DNA of 64,000 bases from Candidatus Cottocaccamicrobium excrementipullorum (GCA_018713255.1 DVFL01000019.1:124001-188000); one strand, 5' to 3'; positions 42,637 through 51,240 are shown, counted from the stretch's first letter. The notes: generated by a model from the sequence alone, not told the origin. Numbers and translations are program-made.

Positions 42637-43764
42637 ATGAAAAAAATCAGATTTGCCATCATTGGTTCTGGCTGGCGTTCGTTATTCTACGTCCGCATTG
42701 CAAAAGCACTGCCGGAATATTTTACTTTGACCGCGCTTTGCTGCCGCAGCCAGGAAAAAGCCCAGCGTTTCGCCCAGGAATTTCATATTCCCGCAGTAAC
42801 TTCTGAAGAAGAAGTAATCAGTTCCTGTCCAGATTTTATTGTTTCTGCCGTCAGCAAAACCAACATGTGGGACACGGTTGTCCATTGGATGGACCTGGGC
42901 TTCCCCGTTCTTTCTGAAACGCCTGCCGGACTGTCCTTCTCCCAATTAGCCAAGCTCTGGGAAATGCGTCAGAACAAGGAAAAACCTGTTCAGCTCCAGG
43001 TAGCTGAACAATATCAGTTTTATCCCCGGTACCAAGCAATGATTAATCTGGCAAAATCCGGGCGCTTAGGAGAACTGGTATCCCTCTATCTTTCCGCGAT
43101 GCATGATTACCATGCCGCCAGCATCATCCGCTGCCTGTTAAATACCGGTCTGGAGGAAGTGCGTCTTACTGGAAACACCTTTCAGATGCCCGTCACCGAG
43201 ACAAAAAGCCGGTATGAGACATTTACTGACGGAAAAATTGCCCTTAAGGATCAGCGCCTGGTCACCTTTGAATTTGAAAAGGGAAAATTGGCTTTCTATG
43301 ATTTTATGTCCGACCAGTACCGAAGTCCCATACGCAGCCGCAATCTCCATCTTCGCGGAACCCGCGGCGAAGCAGTCAATGACACGGTTTATTTTTTAAA
43401 TCAAGACAATCTTCCCCAAAAAGAGAAGCTTCAATTCAAAGCAGATCCGCTTACCGGCGAAATTCTGGAAATTTCCATTCAGGATGAAACGCTTTACACC
43501 GCCCCCTTTGGCTCCTGCGGTCTTCCTGAAGACGAAACCGCCATTGCCCAAATGCTTGCCGGCATGAAAACTTATCTGGACACCGGCAAGGAGATCTATC
43601 CCCTGGAATACGCCCTGGAGGACGCTTATCTGGCGCTTCTCATGTCCTCCCCTTCTGTTCTGCCGGGAAAAGATCTTTCTCCTCAGAAGGATCTTGCGGC
43701 AGAAAAGGCTTTCCTGGCAAATGGATGGTTCCAGCGCAGTTCCTCTCCCCGTCCCTGGAAATAA
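42637..43764 (+). CDS. Gfo/Idh/MocA-family oxidoreductase (1)
   Basis: A 375-residue NAD(P)-dependent oxidoreductase. The N-terminal Rossmann domain (FAIIGSGWRSLFYVRIAKAL) is followed by the dinucleotide-binding residues CCRSQEKA and the loop VLSETPAGLS, where the family more often has EKP. The C-terminal alpha/beta domain contains QYQFYPRYQAMINLAKSGRLGE and HDYHAAS, the likely catalytic His region. An AGAGG site precedes the ATG. A second member of the same family follows 53 bp later, suggesting joint action on a sugar or cyclitol. The substrate is unknown. Confidence 0.9.
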   Translation: MKKIRFAIIGSGWRSLFYVRIAKALPEYFTLTALCCRSQEKAQRFAQEFHIPAVTSEEEVISSCPDFIVSAVSKTNMWDTVVHWMDLGFPVLSETPAGLSFSQLAKLWEMRQNKEKPVQLQVAEQYQFYPRYQAMINLAKSGRLGELVSLYLSAMHDYHAASIIRCLLNTGLEEVRLTGNTFQMPVTETKSRYETFTDGKIALKDQRLVTFEFEKGKLAFYDFMSDQYRSPIRSRNLHLRGTRGEAVNDTVYFLNQDNLPQKEKLQFKADPLTGEILEISIQDETLYTAPFGSCGLPEDETAIAQMLAGMKTYLDTGKEIYPLEYALEDAYLALLMSSPSVLPGKDLSPQKDLAAEKAFLANGWFQRSSSPRPWK

Positions 43765-43817
43765 TTTATCCCATTTTCACAATATCATCATCAATTTATC
43801 AACAGGAGGTATTCACC

Positions 43818-44990
43818 ATGGCACAATCCCAAAGACTGAAAGCGGGAATCCTGGGCATGGGCACAATGGGCAGCAAATACGCCGCCATCCTGCTTGCCGG
43901 AAAAGTCCCTGGCATGGAACTGGCTGCCGTCACCCGTGTAAAACAAGAAACCCTGGCAGCCATTCATCTGACCCTTCCCCAAACGCTTCCCATTTATCCT
44001 TCTGCAGAAGAGTTGTTTTCAGCCCTTGACCGAGGCGAACTTCATCTGGACGCAGTGATCATCGCCACGCCTCATCGGTTCCATGAAGAGCAGGCTCTGG
44101 CGGCCATGAAACGAGGGATTCATGTTCTCTGTGACAAGCCAGCCGGCGTCTTCAGCCGTCAGGCCAGGACTCTGGAAGAATCAAAACCCAGCGAACTGAT
44201 CTGCGGGTTTGTTTTCCAGCAGCGCACCTTCCCCGCTTATCAAAAAATCCGCCAGCTGGTGCAAGGGGGAACTCTGGGTAAAATCAAACGGGTAAGCTGG
44301 GAAATCACCAGCTGGTACCGCACTAACGCTTATTATCAGAGCACTGCCTGGCGGGGAAGCTGGAAACTGGACGGAGGGGGAACACTGTTAAATCAATGTC
44401 CTCACAATCTGGATCTGCTTCAATGGATCTGCGGCATGCCCGTTCGCACCCATGCATTTTGTCACAACGGCAAATATCATCCCATCGAAGTGGAAGACGA
44501 AGTTACTGCCTATTTAGAATGGGGAAACGGCGCTACCGGCATTTTTACTGCTTCCACCGGAGAAGCTCCCGGAGTTAACCGGCTGGAAATCGCCATGGAC
44601 GATGGGCTGATCATCTGCGAGCCGGAGGAAATAAGAGTCTGCCGATTGGACCGGCCAGAAATCGAATACCGAAACCAGCCGGGAACCGGCCAGGATTTTC
44701 AAGTTCCTCCAGGAACCTGGGAATCTTTCCCCATGGAAAAAGACCCGGATGCCTACACCACCCTGCTGCACAATTTCGCCTCCGCCGTTTTATCCTCTCA
44801 GGAAGCCGATCTCATCGCGCCCTGGGCAGAAGGAAGAAAAAGCCTGCTTCTGTCCAACGCCATTTACCTTTCCTCCTGGAAGGATGAAACCATCCAGATT
44901 CCTGTCCCTAATTCATTGGAAGAAAAGAAATTTGAGCAAGAATTCGAGCAAAGATTTGAAGCACTGTGCAATCAATCCAAACCGCTCTGA
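43818..44990 (+). CDS. Gfo/Idh/MocA-family oxidoreductase (2)
   Basis: A 390-residue second family member starting at ATG 43818 (MAQSQRLKAGILGMGTMG) with AGGAGG 8 bases upstream; the longer frame overlaps the preceding gene. It shows the Rossmann loop GILGMGTMGSKYA, the cofactor/catalytic HVLCDKPAGVFS (Lys of the xKP motif present, unlike its neighbour), KRVSWEITSWYRTNAYYQS, and GGGTLLNQCPHNLDLLQWICG with the conserved Asp/His pair. This resembles deoxyinosose or sugar dehydrogenase-type enzymes. It is last in the cluster, before a bidirectional terminator. Substrate unknown. Confidence 0.91.
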   Translation: MAQSQRLKAGILGMGTMGSKYAAILLAGKVPGMELAAVTRVKQETLAAIHLTLPQTLPIYPSAEELFSALDRGELHLDAVIIATPHRFHEEQALAAMKRGIHVLCDKPAGVFSRQARTLEESKPSELICGFVFQQRTFPAYQKIRQLVQGGTLGKIKRVSWEITSWYRTNAYYQSTAWRGSWKLDGGGTLLNQCPHNLDLLQWICGMPVRTHAFCHNGKYHPIEVEDEVTAYLEWGNGATGIFTASTGEAPGVNRLEIAMDDGLIICEPEEIRVCRLDRPEIEYRNQPGTGQDFQVPPGTWESFPMEKDPDAYTTLLHNFASAVLSSQEADLIAPWAEGRKSLLLSNAIYLSSWKDETIQIPVPNSLEEKKFEQEFEQRFEALCNQSKPL

Positions 44991-45056
44991 CAGCAGTTTG
45001 GAATGTTTACATTAAGGCGGTTTCGATCTGATTTTTGGGCGGCGATTTCCGCAAAA

Positions 45057-45100
45057 ACAAAAAAACGCAGCTCCAGCAATATGCAGGAACTGCGTTTTTT
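45057..45100. terminator. Bidirectional terminator between Gfo/Idh/MocA gene and rplL
   Basis: Arms ACGCAG-TCC and GGA-CTGCGT around an 11-base loop, flanked by a run of A on one side and TTTTTT on the other. It terminates the convergent oxidoreductase and rplJL transcripts. Confidence 0.88.
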
Positions 45101-45126
45101 GTTCTTTTATTCGTCAAGAAGTTAAA

Positions 45127-45501
45127 TTACTTCAGGGTAATCTTAGCTCCCTCAGCCTCTAACTTGGTCTTGATATCCTCAGCCTCTTCCTTGGAAGCGC
45201 CAGCCTTAACTACCTTCGGAGCGCCGTCTACAACGTCCTTAGCTTCCTTTAAGCCTAAGCCGGTAACTTCACGAACAACCTTGATAACCTTAACCTTGTT
45301 GGGGCCAACTTCGGTCAGCTCTACGTCGAACTCGGTCTTCTCCTCAGCTGCCTCAGCTGCGCCGCCAGCTGCTGCTACAACAACGCCAGCTGCTGCGGAT
45401 ACGCCGAACTCTTCCTCGCAAGCCTTTACTAACTCATTTAACTCTAATACGGATAATTCCTTGATCGCTTCAATAAACTCAGCGGTGGTTAACTTTGCCA
45501 T
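45127..45501 (-). CDS. rplL: Ribosomal protein L7/L12
   Basis: Stalk protein of the large ribosomal subunit that recruits translation GTPases. The 124 residues have the N-terminal dimerisation domain ([27 protein letters not shown]), an Ala/Gly-rich hinge and the C-terminal domain with [28 protein letters not shown] strong AGGAGG site precedes the ATG. It follows rplJ by 79 bp in the same transcript and is followed by a terminator. Confidence 0.99.
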   Translation of the reverse strand: MAKLTTAEFIEAIKELSVLELNELVKACEEEFGVSAAAGVVVAAAGGAAEAAEEKTEFDVELTEVGPNKVKVIKVVREVTGLGLKEAKDVVDGAPKVVKAGASKEEAEDIKTKLEAEGAKITLK

Positions 45502-45580
45502 TTTTATTTCCTCCTGTTTAAATAGAATAAATTAATGTTCTCCCAGACAGACCTTAAGGGGCTGCCTGAATTTTTCCCAA

Positions 45581-46072
45581 TTAAGCTTCAGCGCCTTTCT
45601 CAGCAATCTGATTAAGCACACGAGCGAAGTTTGCAATGGGGGACTGCATGCTTCCAAGCAGACGGCCCAGCAGTACTTCTCTGGACGGGATGGTGGCAAT
45701 CACCTGAATTCCCTTCTGATCGTAATAGGTTCCTTCTACAACGCCGGCCTTTAACTCCAGAGCTTCTGCATTCTTGGCGAACTGTGCCATGATTCTGGCA
45801 GGAGCGGTAGCATCGGTCTTGGACACTGCTAAACCGGTAGGTCCTTCCAGGTTCGGCTCTAAGGCTGCGAAAGGAGTTCCCTCAGCGGCACGCTTGATCA
45901 GGGTGTTCTTATATACCTTGTAGGTTACCCCTGCTTCTCTTAACTGCTTTCTCAGGTTAGTATCCTGCTCAACCGTTAAGCCGCGGTAATCAACCAGTAC
46001 CGCAGAAGCTGCGCCGTCAAATAATGCAGCGATTTCGTCAACGATCGGCTGCTTTAATTCAACTTTTGCCAT
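45581..46072 (-). CDS. rplJ: Ribosomal protein L10
   Basis: Stalk base protein binding 23S rRNA and L7/L12 dimers. The start at ATG 46072 (MAKVELKQPIVDEIAALF) with CAGGAGG upstream gives 163 residues; the longer frame runs through the leader and is spurious. Features are VLVDYRGLTVEQDTNLRKQL, YKVYKNTLIKRA and the C-terminal L12-binding helix FARVLNQIAEK. It is the first gene of the rplJ-rplL unit, with its own promoter and L10 leader. Confidence 0.98.
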   Translation of the reverse strand: MAKVELKQPIVDEIAALFDGAASAVLVDYRGLTVEQDTNLRKQLREAGVTYKVYKNTLIKRAAEGTPFAALEPNLEGPTGLAVSKTDATAPARIMAQFAKNAEALELKAGVVEGTYYDQKGIQVIATIPSREVLLGRLLGSMQSPIANFARVLNQIAEKGAEA

Positions 46073-46157
46073 GTTTCTTACCTCCTGTTTTATTTTTGGA
46101 AAGCATTTTGCTGCTTCCCCTCCTTCAAGGCTTACGCCCCTCAGGAAATGGAGACTG

Positions 46158-46280
46158 CGAAAAAACCTCTCTGTCCTAAGACAGAGAGGCAATACAAAAT
46201 TCTCTTTTGAGCTTTGTAGATTCCTCGGCAGGCGTTTACAACTTATGCCTTGCGGCACCTGCTGTCTTCGGCAGTCAAAT
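46158..46280 (-). ncRNA. L10 (rplJ) leader with intrinsic terminator
   Basis: The minus-strand leader contains the characteristic segment CAGCAGGTGCCGCAAGGC followed by GCCTGCCGAGG, which matches the layout of the Firmicutes ribosomal protein L10 leader. Downstream is a perfect 10-bp hairpin CCTCTCTGTC / GACAGAGAGG (46166-46189) with a TTTTTT run, which can end transcription before rplJ. Excess L10(L12)4 binding would favour termination. Confidence 0.85.
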
Positions 46281-46288
46281 ACTGAAAT

Positions 46289-46317
46289 ACTATATCACAT
46301 TATTTATCTGGTGTCAA
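46289..46317 (-). promoter_or_regulatory. Promoter of rplJ-rplL
   Basis: Minus strand -35 TTGACA (46312-46317), 17-base spacer, -10 TATAGT (46289-46294). It begins right after the rplA stop codon and separates rplJL from the upstream nusG-rplKA operon. Confidence 0.9.
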
Positions 46318-46320
46318 CCA

Positions 46321-47016
46321 TTAGTTAACCAGCTTTGCCACATTTAACTTCACGCCAGGGCCCATCGTAGAAGTCAGGGTAACGCTCTTTAAGTAAGCGC
46401 CCTTTACGGAACTTGGCTTAGCCTTAATGATTGCATCCATAAGCGTCTGGAAGTTGTCCGCTAACTGCTCCTCGCTGAAGGAAGCTTTGCCAACCGGAAC
46501 ATGCACAATATTATTCTTATCAAGTCTGTACTCGATCTTACCAGCTTTGATGTCGTTGATAGCCTTGGTTACATCCATGGTAACGGTTCCGGCCTTGGGG
46601 TTTGGCATTAAGCCCTTAGGTCCTAACACACGGCCCAGACGTCCAACTACGCCCATCATATCAGGAGTAGCAACAACAACGTCGAAATCCAGCCATCCGT
46701 CGTTCTGAATCTTCGGAATCAGTTCCTCAGCGCCTACGTAATCTGCACCTGCTGCTGCAGCCTCGTCAGCCTTTGGTCCCTTTGCGAATACCAGGATACG
46801 AACTACTTTTCCGGTTCCATGAGGCAGAACAACTGCGCCACGGATCTGCTGCTCAGCGTGACGTCCGTCACAGCCAGTCCGGATATGCACCTCAACGGTC
46901 TCATCAAACTTTGCAGAAGCGTTCTTCTTTACTAAAGAAATGGCATCTGCTGCATCGTATAATACGGTACGGTCTACAGCCTTAGCTGCTTCTGCGTATC
47001 TTTTTCCTCTTTTCAT
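46321..47016 (-). CDS. rplA: Ribosomal protein L1
   Basis: Protein of the L1 stalk that guides deacylated tRNA out of the E site and, in many bacteria, represses its own operon by binding mRNA. The start at ATG 47016 ([15 protein letters not shown]) with TAGGAGG upstream gives 231 residues. Features are [40 protein letters not shown], and [25 protein letters not shown] in its conserved order. A 29-base hairpin like the L1 site of 23S rRNA lies just upstream. Confidence 0.99.
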   Translation of the reverse strand: MKRGKRYAEAAKAVDRTVLYDAADAISLVKKNASAKFDETVEVHIRTGCDGRHAEQQIRGAVVLPHGTGKVVRILVFAKGPKADEAAAAGADYVGAEELIPKIQNDGWLDFDVVVATPDMMGVVGRLGRVLGPKGLMPNPKAGTVTMDVTKAINDIKAGKIEYRLDKNNIVHVPVGKASFSEEQLADNFQTLMDAIIKAKPSSVKGAYLKSVTLTSTMGPGVKLNVAKLVN

Positions 47017-47033
47017 TTCTAAATAACCTCCTA

Positions 47034-47062
47034 GTGGTAATGTCGGGGATTTTCCCTCCCAC
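47034..47062 (-). promoter_or_regulatory. Candidate L1-binding mRNA hairpin ahead of rplA
   Basis: The minus-strand 29-mer begins GTGGGAGGG-AAAA-TCCC and ends CCGACATTACCAC. It folds with GTGG/CCAC and GGGA/TCCC stems and an asymmetric internal loop. It closely resembles the L1 stalk base of 23S rRNA (GGUGGGAGGC and GCCGACC...AUACCACC in E. coli, from memory). It lies about 18 bases ahead of the rplA start, overlapping the ribosome site region. Confidence 0.75.
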
Positions 47063-47093
47063 GTTTTCAAACTGCCAGTCCAAATCAGTGGGC

Positions 47094-47519
47094 TTAGTCA
47101 ACTACGGTAATGCCCATGCTTCTTGCGGTTCCGGCGATCATGCTCATAGCAGCCTCAACGGAAGCGGCATTTAAGTCAGGCATCTTTAACTCTGCAATCT
47201 TCTGCAGCTCAGCCTTGCTGATGGTAGCTACCTTAGTCTTGTTGGGAACTGCAGAACCGGATTTCAGTTTGCAGGCCTTCTTTAACAGAACGGCAGCCGG
47301 CGGGGTCTTGGTAATGAAGCTGAAGCTTCTGTCTGCATATACGGTAATTACAACAGGAATAATCAGATCGCCCTGATCAGCGGTTCTGGCGTTGAATTCC
47401 TTCGTAAACTGCACAATATTAACGCCATGCTGTCCCAGAGCAGGACCAACTGGCGGTGCTGGCGTTGCCTTGCCAGCAGGAATCTGTAATTTAATATATC
47501 CGGTTACTTTCTTTGCCAT
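47094..47519 (-). CDS. rplK: Ribosomal protein L11
   Basis: Binds the GTPase-associated centre of 23S rRNA. The start at ATG 47519 ([18 protein letters not shown]) gives 141 residues; AGGAGG is spaced 8-9 bases from it, better than for the ATG three codons earlier. Conserved parts are [38 protein letters not shown] and GTARSMGI. It precedes rplA by 77 bp. A second copy of the L1-type hairpin lies just ahead of its ribosome site. Confidence 0.99.
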   Translation of the reverse strand: MAKKVTGYIKLQIPAGKATPAPPVGPALGQHGVNIVQFTKEFNARTADQGDLIIPVVITVYADRSFSFITKTPPAAVLLKKACKLKSGSAVPNKTKVATISKAELQKIAELKMPDLNAASVEAAMSMIAGTARSMGITVVD

Positions 47520-47540
47520 CTTAGGCACCTCCTAAATTAT

Positions 47541-47569
47541 GTGGTATTGTCGGGGATTTTCCCTCCCAC
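47541..47569 (-). promoter_or_regulatory. Candidate L1-binding mRNA hairpin ahead of rplK
   Basis: Same 29-base element as at 47034-47062, differing at one base (CCGACAATACCAC here). It lies ~20 bases upstream of the rplK start. The near identity of two copies in otherwise unrelated spacer sequence indicates selection. The expected role is feedback repression of rplK and rplA by free L1. Confidence 0.75.
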
Positions 47570-47607
47570 CAGCTTTCTCCCCCAAAGCGGGAAAAGCCGA
47601 TTCCATG

Positions 47608-48132
47608 CTACATTTTCTTTACCTCATTGAAGTTTAATTCCACCGGAGTCTCCCGGCCGAACATCTCCACGTTGATCGTGATGGACTTTTTGGCTTCGTT
47701 GATGGACTTAATTGCGCCCACCGTATCCTTCCATGCACCGGCGATAACGGTAATCATATCGCCTACCTCAAAGTCAACCACCAGATCCGGTTCGCTCTGT
47801 TCCTGGAATCCCAGATTCAGCATCTCTTCCTCACTTAACGGAGTGGGATCAGAACCCGGACCTACGAATCCGGTAACGCCCCTGGTGTTCCGCACGACAA
47901 ACCAGGTGTCCTGGTTCATCACCATTTTCACCAGCACATAGCCGGGGAACATCTTCTTGTCTGCCTGCTTCTCCAGACCGTTCTTTAACTCAGTCACTGC
48001 AAGCATCGGGACGGAAACCTCCAGGATCTGATCCTGCAGATTCCGGTTCTCAATGGTCTTTTCAAGGTCAACCTTTACTTTGTTTTCATAGCCTGAATAG
48101 GTATGGACTACATACCATTTTGCTTCTGACAT
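47608..48132 (-). CDS. nusG: Transcription elongation/antitermination factor NusG
   Basis: A 174-residue NusG. The NGN domain binds RNA polymerase (KWYVVHTYSGYENKVK, KKMFPGYVLVKMVMN, VRNTRGVTGFVG), and a C-terminal KOW domain (FEVGDMITVIAGAWKDTVGAI) contacts Rho or ribosomal S10. It sits 18 bp after secE in the conserved secE-nusG-rplK-rplA order. Confidence 0.99.
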   Translation of the reverse strand: MSEAKWYVVHTYSGYENKVKVDLEKTIENRNLQDQILEVSVPMLAVTELKNGLEKQADKKMFPGYVLVKMVMNQDTWFVVRNTRGVTGFVGPGSDPTPLSEEEMLNLGFQEQSEPDLVVDFEVGDMITVIAGAWKDTVGAIKSINEAKKSITINVEMFGRETPVELNFNEVKKM

Positions 48133-48150
48133 CTCTTCACCTTTGCCTTA

Positions 48151-48381
48151 TTAAATGATCAGATTAATACCGAATTTGAAAATCATGTCCAGGACGCCGA
48201 TGAGAACGCCCAAAGCCAGGGATACCAGCAGTACAACAATGGTCTGCTTGGTCACCGTTTCCCGATCCGGCCAGACTATTTTTTTGTACTCCGCCTTAAG
48301 GCCTTTAAAAAAGCTTTTTTTCTTCTTAGATGCTTTCTTGTCCGCCTTGGCTGGAGCTTTTACTGCACTTTCATCTGCCAT
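48151..48381 (-). CDS. secE: Preprotein translocase subunit SecE
   Basis: Small subunit of the SecYEG channel. The start at ATG 48381 (MADESAVKAP) gives 76 residues with AAAGGA 9 bases upstream; a GTG two codons earlier is too close to that site. A Lys/Ala-rich cytoplasmic N-terminus is followed by the SecE motif FFKGLKAEYKKIVWPDRETV and one membrane helix (TIVVLLVSLALGVLIGVLDMI). It lies between rpmG and nusG as in most Firmicutes. Confidence 0.97.
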   Translation of the reverse strand: MADESAVKAPAKADKKASKKKKSFFKGLKAEYKKIVWPDRETVTKQTIVVLLVSLALGVLIGVLDMIFKFGINLII

Positions 48382-48422
48382 AGTCACACATCCTTTACAG
48401 TGAAGCTAATATCCAGAGGATA

Positions 48423-48572
48423 TTACTTGGTTTCCTTATGCAGCGTATGTCTCTTGCAGAATCTGCAGTACTTCTTCGTCTCCATCCGGTCTGGATGGGT
48501 CTTCTTATCCTTGGTCATGTTGTAATTGCGCTGTTTGCATTCTGTGCATGCCAGTGTGATCTTTGTGCGCAC
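48423..48572 (-). CDS. rpmG: Ribosomal protein L33
   Basis: A 49-residue ribosomal protein, starting with GTG at 48572 (reads [17 protein letters not shown]) with GGAGG 8 bases upstream, and stopping at 48423. The two CxxC pairs (CTEC and CRFC) give the zinc-binding form of L33. The central segment [18 protein letters not shown] is typical. It is first of the rpmG-secE-nusG-rplK-rplA operon. Its short length makes it easy to miss. Confidence 0.97.
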   Translation of the reverse strand: MRTKITLACTECKQRNYNMTKDKKTHPDRMETKKYCRFCKRHTLHKETK

Positions 48573-48662
48573 GACTTCCACCTCCACTTAAAATTATCGT
48601 TTTAGCTTGGCCTTTCTTTATTTTGGGCATAAAAAAAAGACCTGTCTTCCATTCGCCCGTCT

Positions 48663-48691
48663 ACTATACCATATCTTTTCCCATTCGTCAA
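48663..48691 (-). promoter_or_regulatory. Promoter of rpmG-secE-nusG-rplKA
   Basis: Minus strand -35 TTGACG (48686-48691), 17-base spacer, -10 TATAGT (48663-48668). The ~85-base leader contains an eight-T run without a strong hairpin. Confidence 0.85.
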
Positions 48692-48762
48692 TGTTTTTTC
48701 TGCCAGTTTACCGGCAAAGCCTGGATTTTCTTCGAATTCCGCCGATTTTTTTTGCGAAACAA

Positions 48763-48816
48763 GGCATCTGATCAGAAGAAAAGGGTTCTGCCGCCTTTTT
48801 CTTTTGATCAGATGCC
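48763..48816 (-). terminator. Terminator after the ROK kinase gene
   Basis: Arms GGCATCTGATC (48763-48773) and GATCAGATGCC (48806-48816) with further partial pairing of AAAAG/CTTTT inside, followed on the minus strand by TTGTTT. It starts eight bases after the kinase stop. Confidence 0.75.
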
Positions 48817-48824
48817 GCTGAATG

Positions 48825-49775
48825 TTAGTCTTCGATTAAATTCGCTGCCCCAATAATCCCTGCGTCATTTCCCAGCCGCGAGGTGACAATGGGAGCAATT
48901 TTCCCATGCCTGCCTCCAAAGCACATGGAATCCACCTTCTTTTGCACCGGCGCCGTAAGGTTTTCTTTCTGGGCCGCCACGCCGCCTCCTAAAATTACCT
49001 TCTCCGGCCGGAAAATATTAATCAGATTGGCGATTCCGCAGGCCAGGTGATTTTCATAAGTTTCAACCACCTCCGCCCCCATCTGGTCTCCTGCCGCTGC
49101 CGCGTCAAAAGGAATCTTGCCGTTGATTTTTTCCAGATCATTGCCGCACATCTGATTCATCAAGGATTCCGGATGAGCCGCCGCGGCCTTTCTGGCCATT
49201 CTTAACAGCGCCGAAGCAGAAGCATAAGCTTCTAAACATCCCCGCCGTCCGCAGGTACACCGTTCTCCATTCTCCACAATTACCATATGTCCCAGTTCGC
49301 AGCCGCCGGTTACGCCGCCCCGGAAAATTTTCCGATTAATAATGACTCCGCCGCCTACTCCAGTTCCCAAGGTGAGAAGAACGGCATTCTTTGCTCCTTC
49401 AGCAGCTCCCGCGCAGACTTCCCCTAATGCTGCGGCGTCTGCATCATTGGCAATATCCAGCTTAACCGGTCCGAGAGCTTCTCGCATTATGGAAAGAATC
49501 GGAACATCTTCCCAGTCAAAATTATTAGAATACAGAATTGTGCCTTCCTCCTGATCCACGGTTCCCGGACTGCCGATTCCAATTCCCTGAATCTGAGAAA
49601 GAGTAAGGCCATTTTCAGCCAATAAAGTCTTCACCGCTTCCGCCATATCCAAAACCATCTCCCTTGCCGGGACATCCAGTCTGGTGGGGATCACAAGCTT
49701 ACCGGCTATTTCATTTTTTTCGTTGACCAGTCCAAGCTTTACGGACATCCCCCCCATGTCAATTCCAACCTTCAT
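48825..49775 (-). CDS. ROK-family glucokinase
   Basis: A 316-residue ROK kinase phosphorylating glucose or a related hexose. Residues near the start form the ATP loop (GIDMGGMSVKLGLV). The catalytic Asp lies in IANDADAAALGE, and TLGTGVGGGVI follows. The ROK zinc signature CTCGRRGCLEAY is intact, with the preceding GCELGHMVI His. It is preceded by AAGGAGG and lies 14 bp after the Na+/alanine symporter gene, so the two form one operon. Glucose is the most likely substrate by family; N-acetyl sugars are possible. Confidence 0.9.
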   Translation of the reverse strand: MKVGIDMGGMSVKLGLVNEKNEIAGKLVIPTRLDVPAREMVLDMAEAVKTLLAENGLTLSQIQGIGIGSPGTVDQEEGTILYSNNFDWEDVPILSIMREALGPVKLDIANDADAAALGEVCAGAAEGAKNAVLLTLGTGVGGGVIINRKIFRGGVTGGCELGHMVIVENGERCTCGRRGCLEAYASASALLRMARKAAAAHPESLMNQMCGNDLEKINGKIPFDAAAAGDQMGAEVVETYENHLACGIANLINIFRPEKVILGGGVAAQKENLTAPVQKKVDSMCFGGRHGKIAPIVTSRLGNDAGIIGAANLIED

Positions 49776-49789
49776 TTTATCTGCCTCCT

Positions 49790-51175
49790 TTATTTTTTCT
49801 GTGATTCTGCTGCAGAAGCGTTTTGATATTTCCGGTTAATCTTTACCACCTGTCCAGAAAGCGCCCAGAGCGCCAGGGCATTCGGAATCACCATCAGCCC
49901 ATTAAAGAAATCGGAAAGATTCCACACCAGATTCACCTTAAGTACCGATCCAATCACCACAAAGGCTACCACCAAAAGAGAGTACAGCCGGCAGACCTTA
50001 TCTCCCAGCAAATATTTTACATTCACCAATCCGAAGAAATGCCAGCCTAAAATCGTAGAAAAAGCAAAAAACAGCAGGCACACCGCCACGAAAATATCTC
50101 CCAACCCCGAAAAGCTGGTGTCAAAAGCTGCCTGAGTCAGCGCTGTTCCTTCCATTCCGCTTTCTATTGCCCCTGTAGTCAAAATAGAAAACACAGTAAG
50201 ATTCAAAATCACAAAAGTATCAATAAACACGCTGATCATCGCTGCCAGCCCCTGCTGATGAGGATTTTTCGCTTTAGCTCTGGCATGAGCATGAGGGGTA
50301 GAACCCATGCCGGCCTCATTGGAAAACAGGCCTCTGGCTACTCCGTACCGGATGGCCTCCCGCACGGTAATGCCAGCTCCGGCTCCTACTACTGCCTGAG
50401 GAGAAAAAGCCCCCACCAGAATCATTCTCAGCGCCTGGGGAATCTGCCCTGCATGAAGCAGGATCAGGATCAAACTCCCGATGATATAAATTCCCGCCAT
50501 GAAAGGCACCATTTTTTCCACCACCGAGGCCAGACGATTCACTCCCCCCAGAAAAATAAATGCAGCAGCCGCGGCAATCACCAGGCCGATGGCCAAGGGC
50601 GGAACAGGAATTCCTCTGGAAGAAAATACCTGGACGAATGCGCTTCCAATGGAATTGGACTGAACCATATTCCCGCAAAATCCCAGAGCCACAATAATAA
50701 ATACGGCAAAACAGCCGGCCAGAAAACGTCCGAATTTCCCGGTAAATGCAGCACGAATATAATATACCGGGCCTCCTGTTACTTCGCCATTCTCCACGGT
50801 TTTATATTCCTGAGCCAGTACCGCTTCAGCATAGATCGTAGACATTCCGAAAAAGGCGCTTACCCACATCCAAAAAATTGCTCCCGGACCGCCGCTTAAC
50901 AGGGCTGTTGCCGCTCCTGTAAGATTTCCCGTGCCTACCTGCGCAGCAATCGCCGTTGCTACAGACTGGAAAGGGGTCATCTCCCCTTCGCCCTCCGCCT
51001 TGTCACCAGAGATCATGTGGCCGAACACTTGAATCAGCCCTTCTTTAAACTTTCTCACCTGCACAAAACGAAGGCGAATGGTGTAATACACCCCGGTACC
51101 GCACAGCAGCACGATCAGCACCACGTTCCAGAGGTAATTGCTGGCATTTGTAATGACTTGGTTCAGTAAATCCAT
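49790..51175 (-). CDS. Sodium:alanine symporter, AGCS family
   Basis: A 461-residue membrane protein with about 11 helices, importing alanine or glycine with Na+. Family signatures are GTGVYYTIRLRFVQVRKF, TPFQSVATAIAAQVGTGNLTG, GPGAIFWMWVSAFFGM, EYKTVENGEVTGGPVYYI, GLFSNEAGMGSTPHAHA and LGWHFFGLVNVKYLLG. An AAAAAGGAG site precedes the ATG. It is first in an operon with the ROK kinase gene, an uncommon pairing with no obvious metabolic link. Confidence 0.95.
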   Translation of the reverse strand: MDLLNQVITNASNYLWNVVLIVLLCGTGVYYTIRLRFVQVRKFKEGLIQVFGHMISGDKAEGEGEMTPFQSVATAIAAQVGTGNLTGAATALLSGGPGAIFWMWVSAFFGMSTIYAEAVLAQEYKTVENGEVTGGPVYYIRAAFTGKFGRFLAGCFAVFIIVALGFCGNMVQSNSIGSAFVQVFSSRGIPVPPLAIGLVIAAAAAFIFLGGVNRLASVVEKMVPFMAGIYIIGSLILILLHAGQIPQALRMILVGAFSPQAVVGAGAGITVREAIRYGVARGLFSNEAGMGSTPHAHARAKAKNPHQQGLAAMISVFIDTFVILNLTVFSILTTGAIESGMEGTALTQAAFDTSFSGLGDIFVAVCLLFFAFSTILGWHFFGLVNVKYLLGDKVCRLYSLLVVAFVVIGSVLKVNLVWNLSDFFNGLMVIPNALALWALSGQVVKINRKYQNASAAESQKK

Positions 51176-51240
51176 TCCTTTATTCTCCTTTTTTCTTTTG
51201 CCTGCCCGGCGAAATCAACCTTGCCGCCAGACTCCTTTCT

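Noticed and set aside
45035-45535. Plus-strand ORF antisense to rplL
   Set aside because: It mirrors the alanine-rich L7/L12 gene on the opposite strand, has no ribosome site, and rplL is unmistakable.
50258-50899. 213-codon plus-strand ORF antisense to the alanine symporter
   Set aside because: Shadow of a clear AGCS gene; His/Gln/Ser-rich composition typical of reverse frames.
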